Positions 1 through 8,242 of a DNA stretch of 64,000 bases are shown here, piece after piece (the stretch's first letter is position 1; every line of letters starts with the position of its first letter). A program made the translations under genes and the position numbers. The stretch is from Methylobacterium soli. GTDB lineage: Bacteria > Pseudomonadota > Alphaproteobacteria > Rhizobiales > Beijerinckiaceae. The stretch covers positions 1 to 64,000 of the forward strand of contig NZ_VZZK01000023.1 in assembly GCF_008806385.1 (NCBI RefSeq), read 5' to 3'. The notes beneath the pieces are model-generated. The model ran no database searches, had not been told where the DNA came from, and saw only the letters and a program-made list of their open reading frames with translations.

Positions 1-344
1 AAGACATCGCGCTCTCCCATCCGAATCCTCTCAGATAGGAGCATCACCCTGCAACTGTAATGCTAGCAATAATGGGTTGGCATGATCGACAAGGATGGGT
101 CGTCATGACCCTACCTTCACGCGTTTCCCATTCTGGTCACGCCGTTGCGGTGAGCGTTTGAGGCCCAGGTAACCACCTGCAGGCATCCTGACCCTGAGCC
201 ATGTAATGCGTATCGGCTCCGTCATGCCCCCACATGACACGCCCCGCTGCCATCCCCTGTCAGGCAGCGGGGCAGCATGGCGGTAACTGCCCATTAACCC
301 TGACTCGGCTTGATCCTGTCTTCTCCCAAGCGACAGGGATCTCA
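1..344. other. No gene recognised
   Basis: I see no open frame with a ribosome binding site and a recognisable protein here. The segment is the upstream region of the gene beginning at 345. The decamer TAACCCTGAC lies at about 295-304 and recurs at about 3369-3378, just ahead of the small membrane protein gene at 3395, so it could be a shared promoter element. That is inference from two copies only. Confidence 0.4.
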
Positions 345-752
345 GTGGCATCAACTCCCCTTCGGCCTACGGCTGCGGCCCTTGCGCGGTACCCAATCCC
401 GGCTGGGCTGATCGCGTCCCTCTACCGTGCGGATGAGGGCGAGTTCGCCGCGCTGGTCGCCCCGCTGTCGGAGTATGCCCGCGCCCGGATCGCAGCCTAC
501 TGCGTCGAGAAGGAGCGATTGCACCTGCTGGCCCTAAAGGTTGCCAGCAACTGCGCAGAGGCCGTCTTGGTGAAGGCCGCTGGGGTGGAGATCGGGGCTG
601 CCCTGTTTGCGCAATCGCGCGTCGAAGAGGTCATCCAGACGGCGTTGCATCCCGTGCCGGCTCAGGAACCGATGACTGCTCCCATGCAGATCATTGAGTT
701 TGCGGCTGCCGATTGGATGTCTGATGCCGACGAGTGTTCCGAGGCGGCCTAG
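345..752 (+). CDS. Small hypothetical protein, paralog of 3684-4058
   Basis: The product is about 135 residues with no signal peptide or membrane segment. I chose the GTG at 345, preceded by AGGGA, because it gives an N terminus of similar length to the paralog at 3684-4058; an in-frame ATG lies at 234. The two proteins share the pattern LYRA, then a run with ARxRxAAxxxxRxxxLxLxVAxxCxExxL, and end the shared part with AxxAQSR, so they form one family. The sequence suggests a helical cytoplasmic protein. I do not recognise a function. It stands alone. Confidence 0.7.
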   Translation: MASTPLRPTAAALARYPIPAGLIASLYRADEGEFAALVAPLSEYARARIAAYCVEKERLHLLALKVASNCAEAVLVKAAGVEIGAALFAQSRVEEVIQTALHPVPAQEPMTAPMQIIEFAAADWMSDADECSEAA

Positions 753-836
753 CTGCGAACAGAAAGATCACTGTCAAGCCTGTTTCATATGGTTAAGCTT
801 TGATAGGCTCCTGGCCGTGGACATGGAGGAGCCGAG

Positions 837-1040
837 ATGCCGACAGCCCTAGCCACAAAAGTCAATTTGCAGCGTGAGACTGCCTCGCGGACCCAGGCGC
901 GTCGAGGCGAACTGATGGGCTACCGCTCCAGCGCCAGAGGCAGGAGTGTCGAAGACCTGGCGCGATATGGTGGTGGCCTCACCGGCCGCGAACTGATCGA
1001 GATAGCGAAGATGGCTCGCCACGAGCCGGCCGGCACCTGA
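837..1040 (+). CDS. Small basic hypothetical protein
   Basis: This is a 67-residue protein rich in Arg and Ala. Its ATG is preceded by a strong ribosome binding site, GGAGGAG, five bases upstream. It has no recognisable domain, signal or membrane segment. The stop codon is followed within 11 bases by a large stem-loop at 1051-1101 that could end or stabilise its transcript. The call rests on the ribosome binding site and a clean frame; function unknown. Confidence 0.55.
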   Translation: MPTALATKVNLQRETASRTQARRGELMGYRSSARGRSVEDLARYGGGLTGRELIEIAKMARHEPAGT

Positions 1041-1050
1041 ACTCGGCGAC

Positions 1051-1101
1051 GTGCAGCCTACCAACCAGAGTGATCCCGCTATTCACTCTTACAGGCTGCA
1101 C
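1051..1101. other. Two-tier stem-loop, possible terminator or RNA element
   Basis: A perfect 9-bp outer inverted repeat (GTGCAGCCT at 1051-1059, AGGCTGCAC at 1093-1101) encloses a perfect 7-bp inner one (AGAGTGA at 1067-1073, TCACTCT at 1083-1089) with a 9-base loop. No T-run follows on either strand, so it is not a classical intrinsic terminator. It sits in the 351-base stretch 1041-1391 between a small gene and the cold shock gene. I see nothing else there; 1102-1391 would form a long leader for the cold shock mRNA. Confidence 0.5.
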
Positions 1102-1391
1102 CTCGAACGTCATCCTCGGACCGAAGGTCAGTTCCAGTGAGCGATCCGCCAGCATGGCAACCTGATCCAGCGGTCTGATCCTCAGTAGTCTTCTGAGGCC
1201 AAGGCGCGAAGAACCGGCTTGGAGGTAACCGAGCGCCTACCGCAGGAGGGGAACGAGTCGGTGTGCAGCAGGCGTGATGGCCGATCCATGCCTTTGGAAC
1301 CTCCGAGACCTCATCGCTCTTTTGAGCTTCGTCGCAGGCAACTGGCATCAGCCGATGCCTCGGCGCACGAAGCTGACTGGGACGAACGACT

Positions 1392-1601
1392 ATGAGCACC
1401 GGTACTGTTAAGTGGTTCAACGAGACCAAGGGCTACGGCTTCATTCAGCCTGATGACGGGGGTAAGGACGTGTTCGTCCACATCTCCGCTGTCGAGCGCG
1501 CTGGCTTGCGCAATCTCATCGAAGGCCAGAAGGTTTCCTACGATGTAGAAGCCGACCGGCGATCCGGCAAGGAGAGCGCAGCAAACCTGAGATCCGCTTA
1601 G
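1392..1601 (+). CDS. Cold shock protein, CspA family
   Basis: The 69-residue product is a single cold shock domain that binds single-stranded RNA and DNA and melts mRNA structure. RNP1 is seen as KGYGFI and RNP2 as VFVHIS, with the usual start GTVKWFNETKGYGFI. The length matches the family. The start is the ATG giving the canonical N terminus MSTGTVKW. It is monocistronic, with about 290 bases of open upstream sequence, as is common for genes of this family controlled through a long 5' leader. Family assignment is firm; which paralog it is cannot be told. Confidence 0.95.
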   Translation: MSTGTVKWFNETKGYGFIQPDDGGKDVFVHISAVERAGLRNLIEGQKVSYDVEADRRSGKESAANLRSA

Positions 1602-1755
1602 GCAGACCTGGCCGAGAGAATGTCCCGCTGACTCAGAAATAGAAATCGGACAGCGGGGCAGCTCCGCGGGCAGCGACGTTGGGTATTGTGCAACAGGATC
1701 GCTTCGCCAGTTGGCGACGTTGATGCTCTGCCGCGCTCTGCGGCCGGAGCATTGC

Positions 1756-2004
1756 ATGTACAATCCCTTCTTCGCCTCTATGGTGCTCGCGCTGGAAGCG
1801 CAGCGAGTGATCGAGTTGCGGCTGGTTCGCTTGGCGTGGGGTGGTCGCGAAGGCCGCGCCGAGATGCACTCCATGGTGTCCGAGAAGGTGTGGGCGGCCG
1901 TTGAAGCGACAGGCACCATGATGCTCGGTGGCACTCCAAATCAGATCATTGCCCGCTACCGCGAGCACGTGGCCGAGAACACGAAGCGCCTCACGGCCGC
2001 TTGA
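1756..2004 (+). CDS. Small hypothetical protein, paralog of 7321-7569
   Basis: The 82-residue product is closely related along its full length to that of 7321-7569 on the other strand. Both begin MYN.FF, carry LRLVR.AWGG and MVSEK, and end in YREHVA.NTKRL.AA. The ATG at 1756 was chosen because it matches the start of the paralog and has CGGAG upstream; an in-frame TTG at 1711 would only add unrelated residues. It looks like a soluble helical protein. Such short proteins superficially recall phasins, but I cannot assign it to a family. Confidence 0.75.
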   Translation: MYNPFFASMVLALEAQRVIELRLVRLAWGGREGRAEMHSMVSEKVWAAVEATGTMMLGGTPNQIIARYREHVAENTKRLTAA

Positions 2005-2022
2005 GCCTCCTGCCGGGACGCG

Positions 2023-2274
2023 TCAAGCGGCTGGTCCTGCCAGCCTATGCCAATGACGATCGATGGTATCCATCAGCACAGGCATGAACGGCGAGGATGC
2101 ATTCAGGCGAGTAACGGCCTTGCTGAGGGCGTCCAACGCCTCGGTCTGCGCGTCGAGCCCTTGCACGGGCGCAAGGTAGGCCCAGACAGCCTCGTCTACT
2201 GCGCCAACGCTGGCTGGCTGCTCATTGGCGAGAAGAGCCTCGAAAGTCTGCACGGTTTGCTCAAGGGTAGCCAT
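2023..2274 (-). CDS. Hypothetical helical protein
   Basis: An 83-residue, probably all-helical acidic protein, convergent with the gene ending at 2004. It has no signal or membrane segment and no family I recognise. Its start codon lies inside an 8-bp perfect hairpin (2269-2289) and there is no clear Shine-Dalgarno sequence, which could mean translational control or a misjudged start. No other start in this frame is better placed. Confidence 0.5.
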   Translation of the reverse strand: MATLEQTVQTFEALLANEQPASVGAVDEAVWAYLAPVQGLDAQTEALDALSKAVTRLNASSPFMPVLMDTIDRHWHRLAGPAA

Positions 2275-2289
2275 ACCGGGAGTATGGCT
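2269..2289 (-). promoter_or_regulatory. Hairpin over a start codon
   Basis: AGCCATAC and GTATGGCT form a perfect 8-bp stem with a 5-base loop. Read on the minus strand, the 3' arm contains the ATG of the 2023-2274 gene. If the RNA folds this way the start codon is paired. The role is inferred. Confidence 0.4.
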
Positions 2290-2538
2290 CGGGGTAGGTG
2301 CCCATTGAACCCCCGACAGGGTAACCGCAGCGTACGTTGCAGCTGCAGCCCTGGATTGTGCGGCCCGTGAACACGTGCAGGCACCGCCCTTCCTTCAAGT
2401 TAAGTAGTTTCTGTGCACGGCAACTAACTTGTGCGCAATCTATGGCTTGGAATTAGGCATAACTGAGAATTGGCATACAAAATTTCTTGCAGGTTGGGCA
2501 GCTAAATGCTTTGGGCGGTTCCGAGGGGCACAACTCGG

Positions 2539-3015
2539 ATGACCGAAATGCTAGAAGAAGCGCAGGAGACCACTCCTGATTTCATCGAACTCGCAGCAGA
2601 AATCGTGTCGGCCTACGTGGCGAACAACCCGGTTCCTGTCGCTGAGTTGCCGACTCTGATCGGCAATGTGCACACGGCCTTGAACGGTCTCGCGACAGGA
2701 TCGGCTTCGGTCGCTATGGTCGCAGAAGTTCAGAAGGCGACCACGGCCCAGATCCGCAAGTCGATCACGCCGGCCGCACTCATCAGCTTCATTGACGGCA
2801 AGCCCTATAAGACGCTCAAGCGCCACCTTACCGGCCACGGGCTCGATCCGCACAGCTACCGCGAGCAGTACGGCCTCCCACGGGACTACCCGATGGTAGC
2901 GGCGAGCTACGCGGCACAGCGCTCGGAGTTGGCAAAGGCAATTGGTTTGGGCCGACCCGGCGCGCAAACTCAGACAGAGCAGCCGAAAACGCGTGGCCGC
3001 CGCAAGGCTAGCTGA
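2539..3015 (+). CDS. MucR/Ros family transcriptional regulator
   Basis: The product (158 residues from the ATG at 2539) belongs to the MucR/Ros family of alphaproteobacterial regulators, which bind AT-rich targets and control exopolysaccharide, motility and symbiosis or virulence genes. The C-terminal half shows the family core GKPYKTLKRHL, then YREQYGLPRDYPMVA and a LAKAIGLGR tail. The two zinc-binding cysteines of Ros are absent; the segment reads SFIDGKPYK where Ros has cysteines. Cys-less homologues that still bind DNA are known in this family. The tail is basic (KTRGRRKAS). An earlier in-frame start at 2506 exists, but the conserved part fits 2539. Confidence 0.9.
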   Translation: MTEMLEEAQETTPDFIELAAEIVSAYVANNPVPVAELPTLIGNVHTALNGLATGSASVAMVAEVQKATTAQIRKSITPAALISFIDGKPYKTLKRHLTGHGLDPHSYREQYGLPRDYPMVAASYAAQRSELAKAIGLGRPGAQTQTEQPKTRGRRKAS

Positions 3016-3394
3016 TCTGCTCGGACTGCTCAGGCCGGCGGGATCGCGCCTGAGTAGTTTGCCCCCTGCGTAACTCGCAGGCGGACGATGGCGGCTCGCA
3101 ACCGAATTAGAGAGGCTGCAACCTTAACGTGCGTCGGGGTTGCAGTGCGAACGCCAGATAACAAACCGGTTTGGCTCCGGAAGCTTTTGGAGCGGCGGCT
3201 TGCTCACGGAGGCAGCTCCAGGGTTGTTCGATGGATCGCCTTCTCCGCTGGTTGTACGAAGCTCGCCCCCTTCGGAGCCGGGCAGGAGAGCGGTGCCGGT
3301 GCTATTCACACTGAGATCGGCAACGTCATATCGTTCCCGTCCCGGTCACCGCCGCATTAGGGGTCCGCTAACCCTGACAAGCCACCATTGGGGC
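3016..3394. other. No convincing gene
   Basis: Short open frames cross this stretch on both strands but none has a ribosome binding site together with a protein-like composition. The decamer TAACCCTGAC near 3369 resembles one near 295. I see nothing else. Confidence 0.35.
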
Positions 3395-3601
3395 ATGTCC
3401 AAGCGTTACAAAAAGGTTGCTAGAGGAGCCTTATGGCTCACAGCTCTGGCCATCTGTGGGTTTGCTGCCGTTCTGCTGGTGGACGCGAACCGGACCGGGC
3501 AACAGTTGGTGTCAGCGCGTGCCGGGAGCGATCCGGACACGACTGGCTCTGTCGATCAAAAATCGAGGCGGTGGTGCGGGGCTGCCTCATGGTGCCGCTG
3601 A
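3395..3601 (+). CDS. Small single-pass membrane protein
   Basis: A 68-residue product with a short basic N terminus (MSKRYKKVAR), one hydrophobic helix at about residues 11-30, and a polar tail. This is an N-in/C-out signal-anchor layout. The tail contains PDTTGSV, a motif often seen in small exported rhizobial proteins. Function is unknown and the gene stands alone. Confidence 0.5.
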   Translation: MSKRYKKVARGALWLTALAICGFAAVLLVDANRTGQQLVSARAGSDPDTTGSVDQKSRRWCGAASWCR

Positions 3602-3683
3602 GGTGCGCAGTTCTCCGGTGACGGATACGATCTGTTAACCATGCGGCCGCTTGTCTGATTGTATCTAGTCAGCAGGTGCCACC

Positions 3684-4058
3684 GTGATCCAAACGCGTTT
3701 GACCAGCTTCAACGACCTGAACGCCGACTGCCCCGTTCCGCTCGACACGCTCGGCCGGCTCTACCGCGCTGAGGCCGAGGCGCTGCCCGGCCTTGTCGCT
3801 GGCATCCCGGAGCGGACGCGGGCACGCCTGGCAGCCTTCCTCTACAGCCGCAGCCACACTCACGAACTCGGGTTGAGGGTCGCGGCCACGTGCGATGAGA
3901 GCGCCCTGAAGCGGGAGGAAGGTGGGCTGGGCGAAGCGATCTACGCACAGTCGCGTCAGCGCTACGCTCGGCCGCCCCACGGAGAGGTCCGCTTCGCTCC
4001 GGTGAAGAAGATCAGCCTCGCAGGATCACGATTTGTCGGCGGCCGGTTCGCAGATTAA
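3684..4058 (+). CDS. Small hypothetical protein, paralog of 345-752
   Basis: A 124-residue product starting at GTG 3684. It aligns with the 345-752 protein from LYRAEAEALPGLVAG through the IYAQSR segment, about 70 shared positions. The C terminus (after AQSR) differs and is basic. The cytoplasmic helical protein has no recognisable domain. Two diverged copies 3 kb apart suggest a family-specific duplication or repeated acquisition. Confidence 0.7.
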   Translation: MIQTRLTSFNDLNADCPVPLDTLGRLYRAEAEALPGLVAGIPERTRARLAAFLYSRSHTHELGLRVAATCDESALKREEGGLGEAIYAQSRQRYARPPHGEVRFAPVKKISLAGSRFVGGRFAD

Positions 4059-4140
4059 AATTGCCAACTCGCTGCCGAACCTTCGCCGCAGATTGCGCCG
4101 ACGTTGTCCGTGCTGGTCATCTGATCGGAGCAGGACGCCG

Positions 4141-4401
4141 ATGCGATTTCAGGTTTTGGCCCTCAGCGCTCTAGCCGCCCTCGCCTGCCTTCTCGGCTCG
4201 ACACTTGCGCAGCAGGGTGCGCGCTCGCCGACAGAGGCGAACAAGCCCGCTCCAAGCACACGGGGGGCTATCAACGATGAAACCATGACTGACGTTGATC
4301 CTGCCGTTCTCACTCAGTGCAAGGACAGCGCCGCGACGAAGAGGCTGAAAGGAGCCGCGCGCGATGAGTTCATGCGCTCCTGCGTCACCCCGGAGGATTG
4401 A
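4141..4401 (+). CDS. Secreted PsiF-repeat-like protein
   Basis: An 86-residue product with a signal peptide at about residues 1-20 (hydrophobic core LALSALAALACLLG, likely cleaved after the LAQ region). The C terminus carries one copy of a PsiF-type repeat: C, then A.TKRLKGAARDEFMRSC. E. coli PsiF is a phosphate-starvation-induced periplasmic protein of unknown function. The start ATG at 4141 gives a proper signal sequence; the longer frame from 4033 does not. Confidence 0.7.
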   Translation: MRFQVLALSALAALACLLGSTLAQQGARSPTEANKPAPSTRGAINDETMTDVDPAVLTQCKDSAATKRLKGAARDEFMRSCVTPED

Positions 4402-4467
4402 GGAAGGACGGCGGCACTTCTCAGTTGGTCACGAGTTCCACCCCGGTCCGCCGACTGGAAGGCCGCC

Positions 4468-4929
4468 ATGGGCATCCTGCAGAACGTCTTTGATCGCTTC
4501 AGTCAGACCGTGAAGGCCTACACCGGGGACGATGCCTTGATGCAAGCGGCTGTCTCCGCAGCGTCGAACGTCATCGTGGCCGATGGTGAGGTCGCGAGCG
4601 AGGAGTTCGAGACGGCGCTCCTTGGCATGCGCGCCAACCCGATCCTGGAGAAGGGCTACGACACGCTGATGCTGGAAGAGGAGCTGTATCAGGGCATCGC
4701 GCGCGCTCGGACGCGCGCCGGTCGGGTCGAGAACCTGCGCCGGGTCGCCGCCATCGCCGATCGGCCTGAGGAGCAGCGCCAGAACGTGTTCCTGATCGCC
4801 GCGGATGTGGCCGACCATGACGGCATCAGCGAGATCGAGGGCAAAGCTCTGGCGGAGATTGCAACCGCCCTATCGGTCGATAAGACTGCCCTTCTGGCAA
4901 CAGCTCGGGTTTTACCTTCGGCGTCCTGA
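4468..4929 (+). CDS. TerB-like tellurite resistance family protein
   Basis: A 153-residue cytoplasmic helical protein of the TerB/DjlA-type fold. The typical first acidic metal-site helix is visible as VIVADGEVASEEFE and the second as DVADHDGISEIE. TerB proteins bind divalent metal through these acidic residues and are tied to tellurite or phage resistance and membrane-associated stress complexes. Here there are no other ter genes nearby, so a tellurite role cannot be claimed. Confidence 0.8.
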   Translation: MGILQNVFDRFSQTVKAYTGDDALMQAAVSAASNVIVADGEVASEEFETALLGMRANPILEKGYDTLMLEEELYQGIARARTRAGRVENLRRVAAIADRPEEQRQNVFLIAADVADHDGISEIEGKALAEIATALSVDKTALLATARVLPSAS

Positions 4930-5075
4930 GGCCGGGAGGTTCGCATCTGTTTCAGCTTCCGTTGTGCCCGCAACCCATGCTTTGTTCCCCATCTCGGCCA
5001 GGCTCCCCTCGACTTGAATGGGCATTCATTCATGGGAGACAGGCCTAATGATCCTCGTGTCTCTTGGATTGCTGG

Positions 5076-5630
5076 CTAGCCGCATAGCGCAGCGACACGC
5101 TCGCCGATTTTCTCGGCGGTCAGGAACGCGTCCGGATGGTCGCCGTAGAGAGCAGCATAGGGCATGCCCGGCACCTTCGCCTCGTCCAGATCCTGCACGA
5201 GCGCCAAGCCGCCACTCTCATGGATGGCGAGCAGTCCATCGGTGCCGTCGTCTCCGTAGCCGCTGAGAACGATCCCGACGACGCGCTCCCGGTAGGTTTC
5301 TGCCGCTGAGATGAATAGCGGGTCTGCCGCCGGGCGCACGTGGTTGACCTTTGGCCCTTGATCCAGCCGGATGCGACCCGTCTCCAGTCGCATGTGCCAA
5401 CCTGGTGGGGCCACGTAGACGTGCCCCTGCTCAATCGGCGTGTCATCCTCTGCATGCACGACAGCGAGATCCGTCAGCACCCCGAGCAACGCGGGAAGAA
5501 CGGCTTGGTTAGGGCCGACGTGCAGGACGATGAACACCGAAGCCGAACATGGAACCGGCAGTGCTGAGACGATCTGCTTGAGGGGATCGAGGCTGCCGGC
5601 CGAGGCCGCGATGACGATGATGCGCTGCAT
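5076..5630 (-). CDS. Stand-alone CheB-type methylesterase domain
   Basis: A 184-residue protein consisting only of the CheB methylesterase domain, which removes methyl groups from chemoreceptor glutamates. The catalytic triad appears as S10 (ASAGS), H37 (LHVGPN) and D128 (GYGDDG). The receiver domain of classical CheB is absent, so activity cannot be regulated by phosphorylation in cis. No cheR, cheA or cheW is adjacent; the nearest receptor gene is at 11988-13334. Such short forms are common in alphaproteobacteria, often beside sensor kinases. Confidence 0.88.
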   Translation of the reverse strand: MQRIIVIAASAGSLDPLKQIVSALPVPCSASVFIVLHVGPNQAVLPALLGVLTDLAVVHAEDDTPIEQGHVYVAPPGWHMRLETGRIRLDQGPKVNHVRPAADPLFISAAETYRERVVGIVLSGYGDDGTDGLLAIHESGGLALVQDLDEAKVPGMPYAALYGDHPDAFLTAEKIGERVAALCG

Positions 5631-5764
5631 AGCTGTCTTAACTTATGTGAGCCAGCAGACGATCCACTCGCATGACGATCATGCCCGTCTGTGCTCTGCA
5701 GCCGCAGCCGTTAGAACAGCCCGGTGCAGTCATCAGAAGCCTCCAACGATGAAGCGGAGGGGCC

Positions 5765-6025
5765 TCAACGCTCCTCGGAGACCAGCTTCGGAGCCTTGAT
5801 CTCGGAACGGGTCAGTTCTTGAATGGGCGAGCGCGCCCGGCCCGACTTCTGCGAGATTGCAGCATCCTGCTCTTCAATCAGGAGGCGTGCAGGCTCGTCG
5901 CCGTCGAGGCCGCCCAGGATCTCCATCGGAACACGTCGATTGGATTTGCGAGAGCCATCCTCGTAGATCACGTCGAACAGCACCGAGCCCCGCTCCTGCG
6001 GGAGTTGTCTGACACGCTTGCTCAT
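5765..6025 (-). CDS. Hypothetical protein
   Basis: An 86-residue product starting at ATG 6025 (MSKRVRQLPQERGSV). It begins with a beta-rich part (VLFDVIYEDGSRKSNRRVP) followed by a charged helical tail. No recognised domain, signal or membrane helix. The longer frame upstream is Pro/Trp/Cys-rich and looks non-coding. The gene lies downstream of the hydrolase gene on the same strand, separated by 218 bases. Confidence 0.55.
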   Translation of the reverse strand: MSKRVRQLPQERGSVLFDVIYEDGSRKSNRRVPMEILGGLDGDEPARLLIEEQDAAISQKSGRARSPIQELTRSEIKAPKLVSEER

Positions 6026-6243
6026 CACAAACTGATTGGTTGGGTCAGCGCTACGCGGACCTAGAAATGCCAACGGCCACGGATGGCAGGACTGAGTGCG
6101 CGTACATCCGGCGTCACCCCATCCCGGCATCGTGGCCGTCTCCGATCAAGCAACGCTTGGCTGCGACCGGCATGTCCCCGATATGGGCTTGGCGTGGTTA
6201 ATTATCAATGAAAGGGCTTCCTGCCTGGGTGGCATGCAGCGCT

Positions 6244-7227
6244 TTAGGCTGCTCGCGGTACGCTCTTTCTGCGAGCACTCTCGAAAGCACCATCGGTGGC
6301 CGCGATGACGTCGTCGGGCGCAAGATGATGGATCATGTGGCCCATGCCAGGAACGACGATGAACTCACTGCCCGGCAGCTCGCGATGGAGCCGTGCAGAC
6401 TGGCGTCCTACGTCGGCGATCTGATCATCTGCTCCCGTGACGATAACCACTGGCAGCTTCAATTCCCGGTAATGCTCCTGAAGCTCCATGGCGGAGGGAG
6501 TCATCAGGGCAGCATCCTCAGCTGACGCGCGCAGCTGCAAGGGACGCAGCATCATGTCCTTCGGGAACTCGCGGTCAAAGCGCTCCGGCACCTCGGCCGG
6601 CGCGAACATGCCCTTGATCATCCCCGCAAGCAGGACGCGCCCGACCACGGGGGAGACCGTGTAGCGCAGCACGTCACCGATCACCGGGATCGCGGGGGGG
6701 GACGCGAGGATCACGTCGGCCCGCAGCGTCGGATAGTAGTAGCCGGATGCCAGGACGAGGCTGCGCACGAGCTGCGGGGCATGAAGGGCGAGAGCGACGG
6801 CTACCAGCGTTCCCCATGAATGCCCAAGCACCACGGCCTGCGTGATCCCGAGTTGCTGCAGCGCCTTCTGGAACAGCGTCGCATGGGCTCTCGGTGTCCA
6901 AAGGCCTCGCGGACGGTCACTGTAGCCGTAACCGGGGCGGTCGATGATGACACGGTAGCGCTTGGCGAGGTCATCGACGATGCCGCTGATCAGGAAGTCC
7001 TGGATCATCGTGCCGTTGCCGTGGATGAGCACCAGCGGCTCGCCTTGGCCGCGTTCGACATAGTGCAGGCGCACACCGTCCACGGTGATGAAGTCGCCGA
7101 TAGGTGGAGTGCACTTTTCTGCTTCGCGCGTCTTTGAGGCTGCATAGAGCGCCGAGGCTCCGAGCGCTGCGGCGGACCCCAGCAGGGTCGGAACAAGCCA
7201 AGTGCGGGTGTTGGAGCGACGCGTCAT
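6244..7227 (-). CDS. Alpha/beta hydrolase, membrane anchored
   Basis: A 327-residue alpha/beta-hydrolase-fold enzyme with an N-terminal hydrophobic anchor (residues about 10-30), so the catalytic domain is probably periplasmic or membrane tethered. Seen in order: oxyanion-hole HGNG at 69-72, nucleophile elbow GHSWG with S137, an acid in VTGADD, and the catalytic His in GMGHMIHH. The pattern DRPGYGYSDRP is typical of the haloalkane dehalogenase/epoxide hydrolase/lipase branch. Substrate cannot be read from sequence. Confidence 0.88.
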   Translation of the reverse strand: MTRRSNTRTWLVPTLLGSAAALGASALYAASKTREAEKCTPPIGDFITVDGVRLHYVERGQGEPLVLIHGNGTMIQDFLISGIVDDLAKRYRVIIDRPGYGYSDRPRGLWTPRAHATLFQKALQQLGITQAVVLGHSWGTLVAVALALHAPQLVRSLVLASGYYYPTLRADVILASPPAIPVIGDVLRYTVSPVVGRVLLAGMIKGMFAPAEVPERFDREFPKDMMLRPLQLRASAEDAALMTPSAMELQEHYRELKLPVVIVTGADDQIADVGRQSARLHRELPGSEFIVVPGMGHMIHHLAPDDVIAATDGAFESARRKSVPRAA

Positions 7228-7320
7228 CGTGGGATCCTGGGTGTGAGGAGGCCTGCGCCCTGATCGAACGGATCAGCCTGGAGCGATGCAGCCTGTTCGG
7301 CCTGTGAGGTTGGCTCCGCG

Positions 7321-7569
7321 CTAGGCGGCCCTCAGGCGTTTGGTGTTGGCAGCTACGTGCTCGCGGTAGCGCAAGATCACCACCTCCGGTGTGCCGCCGG
7401 TCATCAGCGTTCCGGCCGCCTCGATGCTGGCGCCGATCTTCTCGGAGACCATGGACTGCATCTCGGCATTCGCCTCGCGTCCGCCCCACGCGATCCGGAC
7501 AAGGCGAAGTTCGATCACCTTCTGCGCCTCGAAGGCCAGCATCAGGGAATTGAAGAAGTGATTGTACAT
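7321..7569 (-). CDS. Small hypothetical protein, paralog of 1756-2004
   Basis: The 82-residue product matches the 1756-2004 protein over its whole length, with mostly conservative differences. It lies just upstream of the hydrolase gene on the same strand (gap about 90 bases), so the two may be cotranscribed. No domain assigned. Confidence 0.75.
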   Translation of the reverse strand: MYNHFFNSLMLAFEAQKVIELRLVRIAWGGREANAEMQSMVSEKIGASIEAAGTLMTGGTPEVVILRYREHVAANTKRLRAA

Positions 7570-7867
7570 AGGGGCACTCCGCGCCGCACGACACGGCAGT
7601 TTTTAGTAGGAAGGTCACTTGGTGGGTTCGCCTACCCAGGGATCGTTGATGATCGATGCCTACGGCAGCGCTCCGATCATGCCCTTGGGGCCGGCTACCG
7701 CGGCGGCGCGGGGCCCGGCAGAGAGCGTCCTGTTCAACCAACGGTACACGGATCGAAATGTTGCACCGCAACATAAGTCAATTTGCGCTGCAATCTCTGA
7801 GTGCGGCGTTGTCCCTGATCATCGGAGTTCCGCCGGACGGATACACCCACCCTCCCACTGCGCATTG

Positions 7868-8242
7868 ATGGCGGGGCAACTGAGTCGTTTCTCAAGTCCG
7901 GAAATGTTCTGGCTGTCGGCGCAACCTCAGCCTGCGGTCCTGCTGACAATTGGCGCATTGGCTGGGGGAGCCTTCGCCTTCTTCGTCGTCTACGTTGTGG
8001 GTCTCGTCGTCACGGGGGTGAGCTGGCTGGCCCTGCTTCACGATCTGCGACTGCGGAGCGTCTGGGCTGTCCTGCTGGAGGTGGCGTTGTTCGCCTCCGC
8101 AGCCGGCATGATCGTGTTCAGCGCGTCGGACGCCGTGAAGAACCACTTCGTCTACAGCGCCTGCGTCTTCGCGCTGCTGTTCTGCCTCACGTTCTGGCCT
8201 TTCCTACGTCACTGCATCCGCCATCGTCGCTGGCCCGACTAG
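7868..8242 (+). CDS. Small integral membrane protein
   Basis: A 124-residue product with three to four predicted membrane helices (about residues 20-50, 55-75, 78-95 and 100-115) and a basic C terminus (RHCIRHRRWPD), which suggests the tail is cytoplasmic. The start at ATG 7868 removes a non-coding-looking extension. It overlaps the end of the IHF-like gene on the opposite strand by 4 bases. Function unknown. Confidence 0.65.
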   Translation: MAGQLSRFSSPEMFWLSAQPQPAVLLTIGALAGGAFAFFVVYVVGLVVTGVSWLALLHDLRLRSVWAVLLEVALFASAAGMIVFSASDAVKNHFVYSACVFALLFCLTFWPFLRHCIRHRRWPD

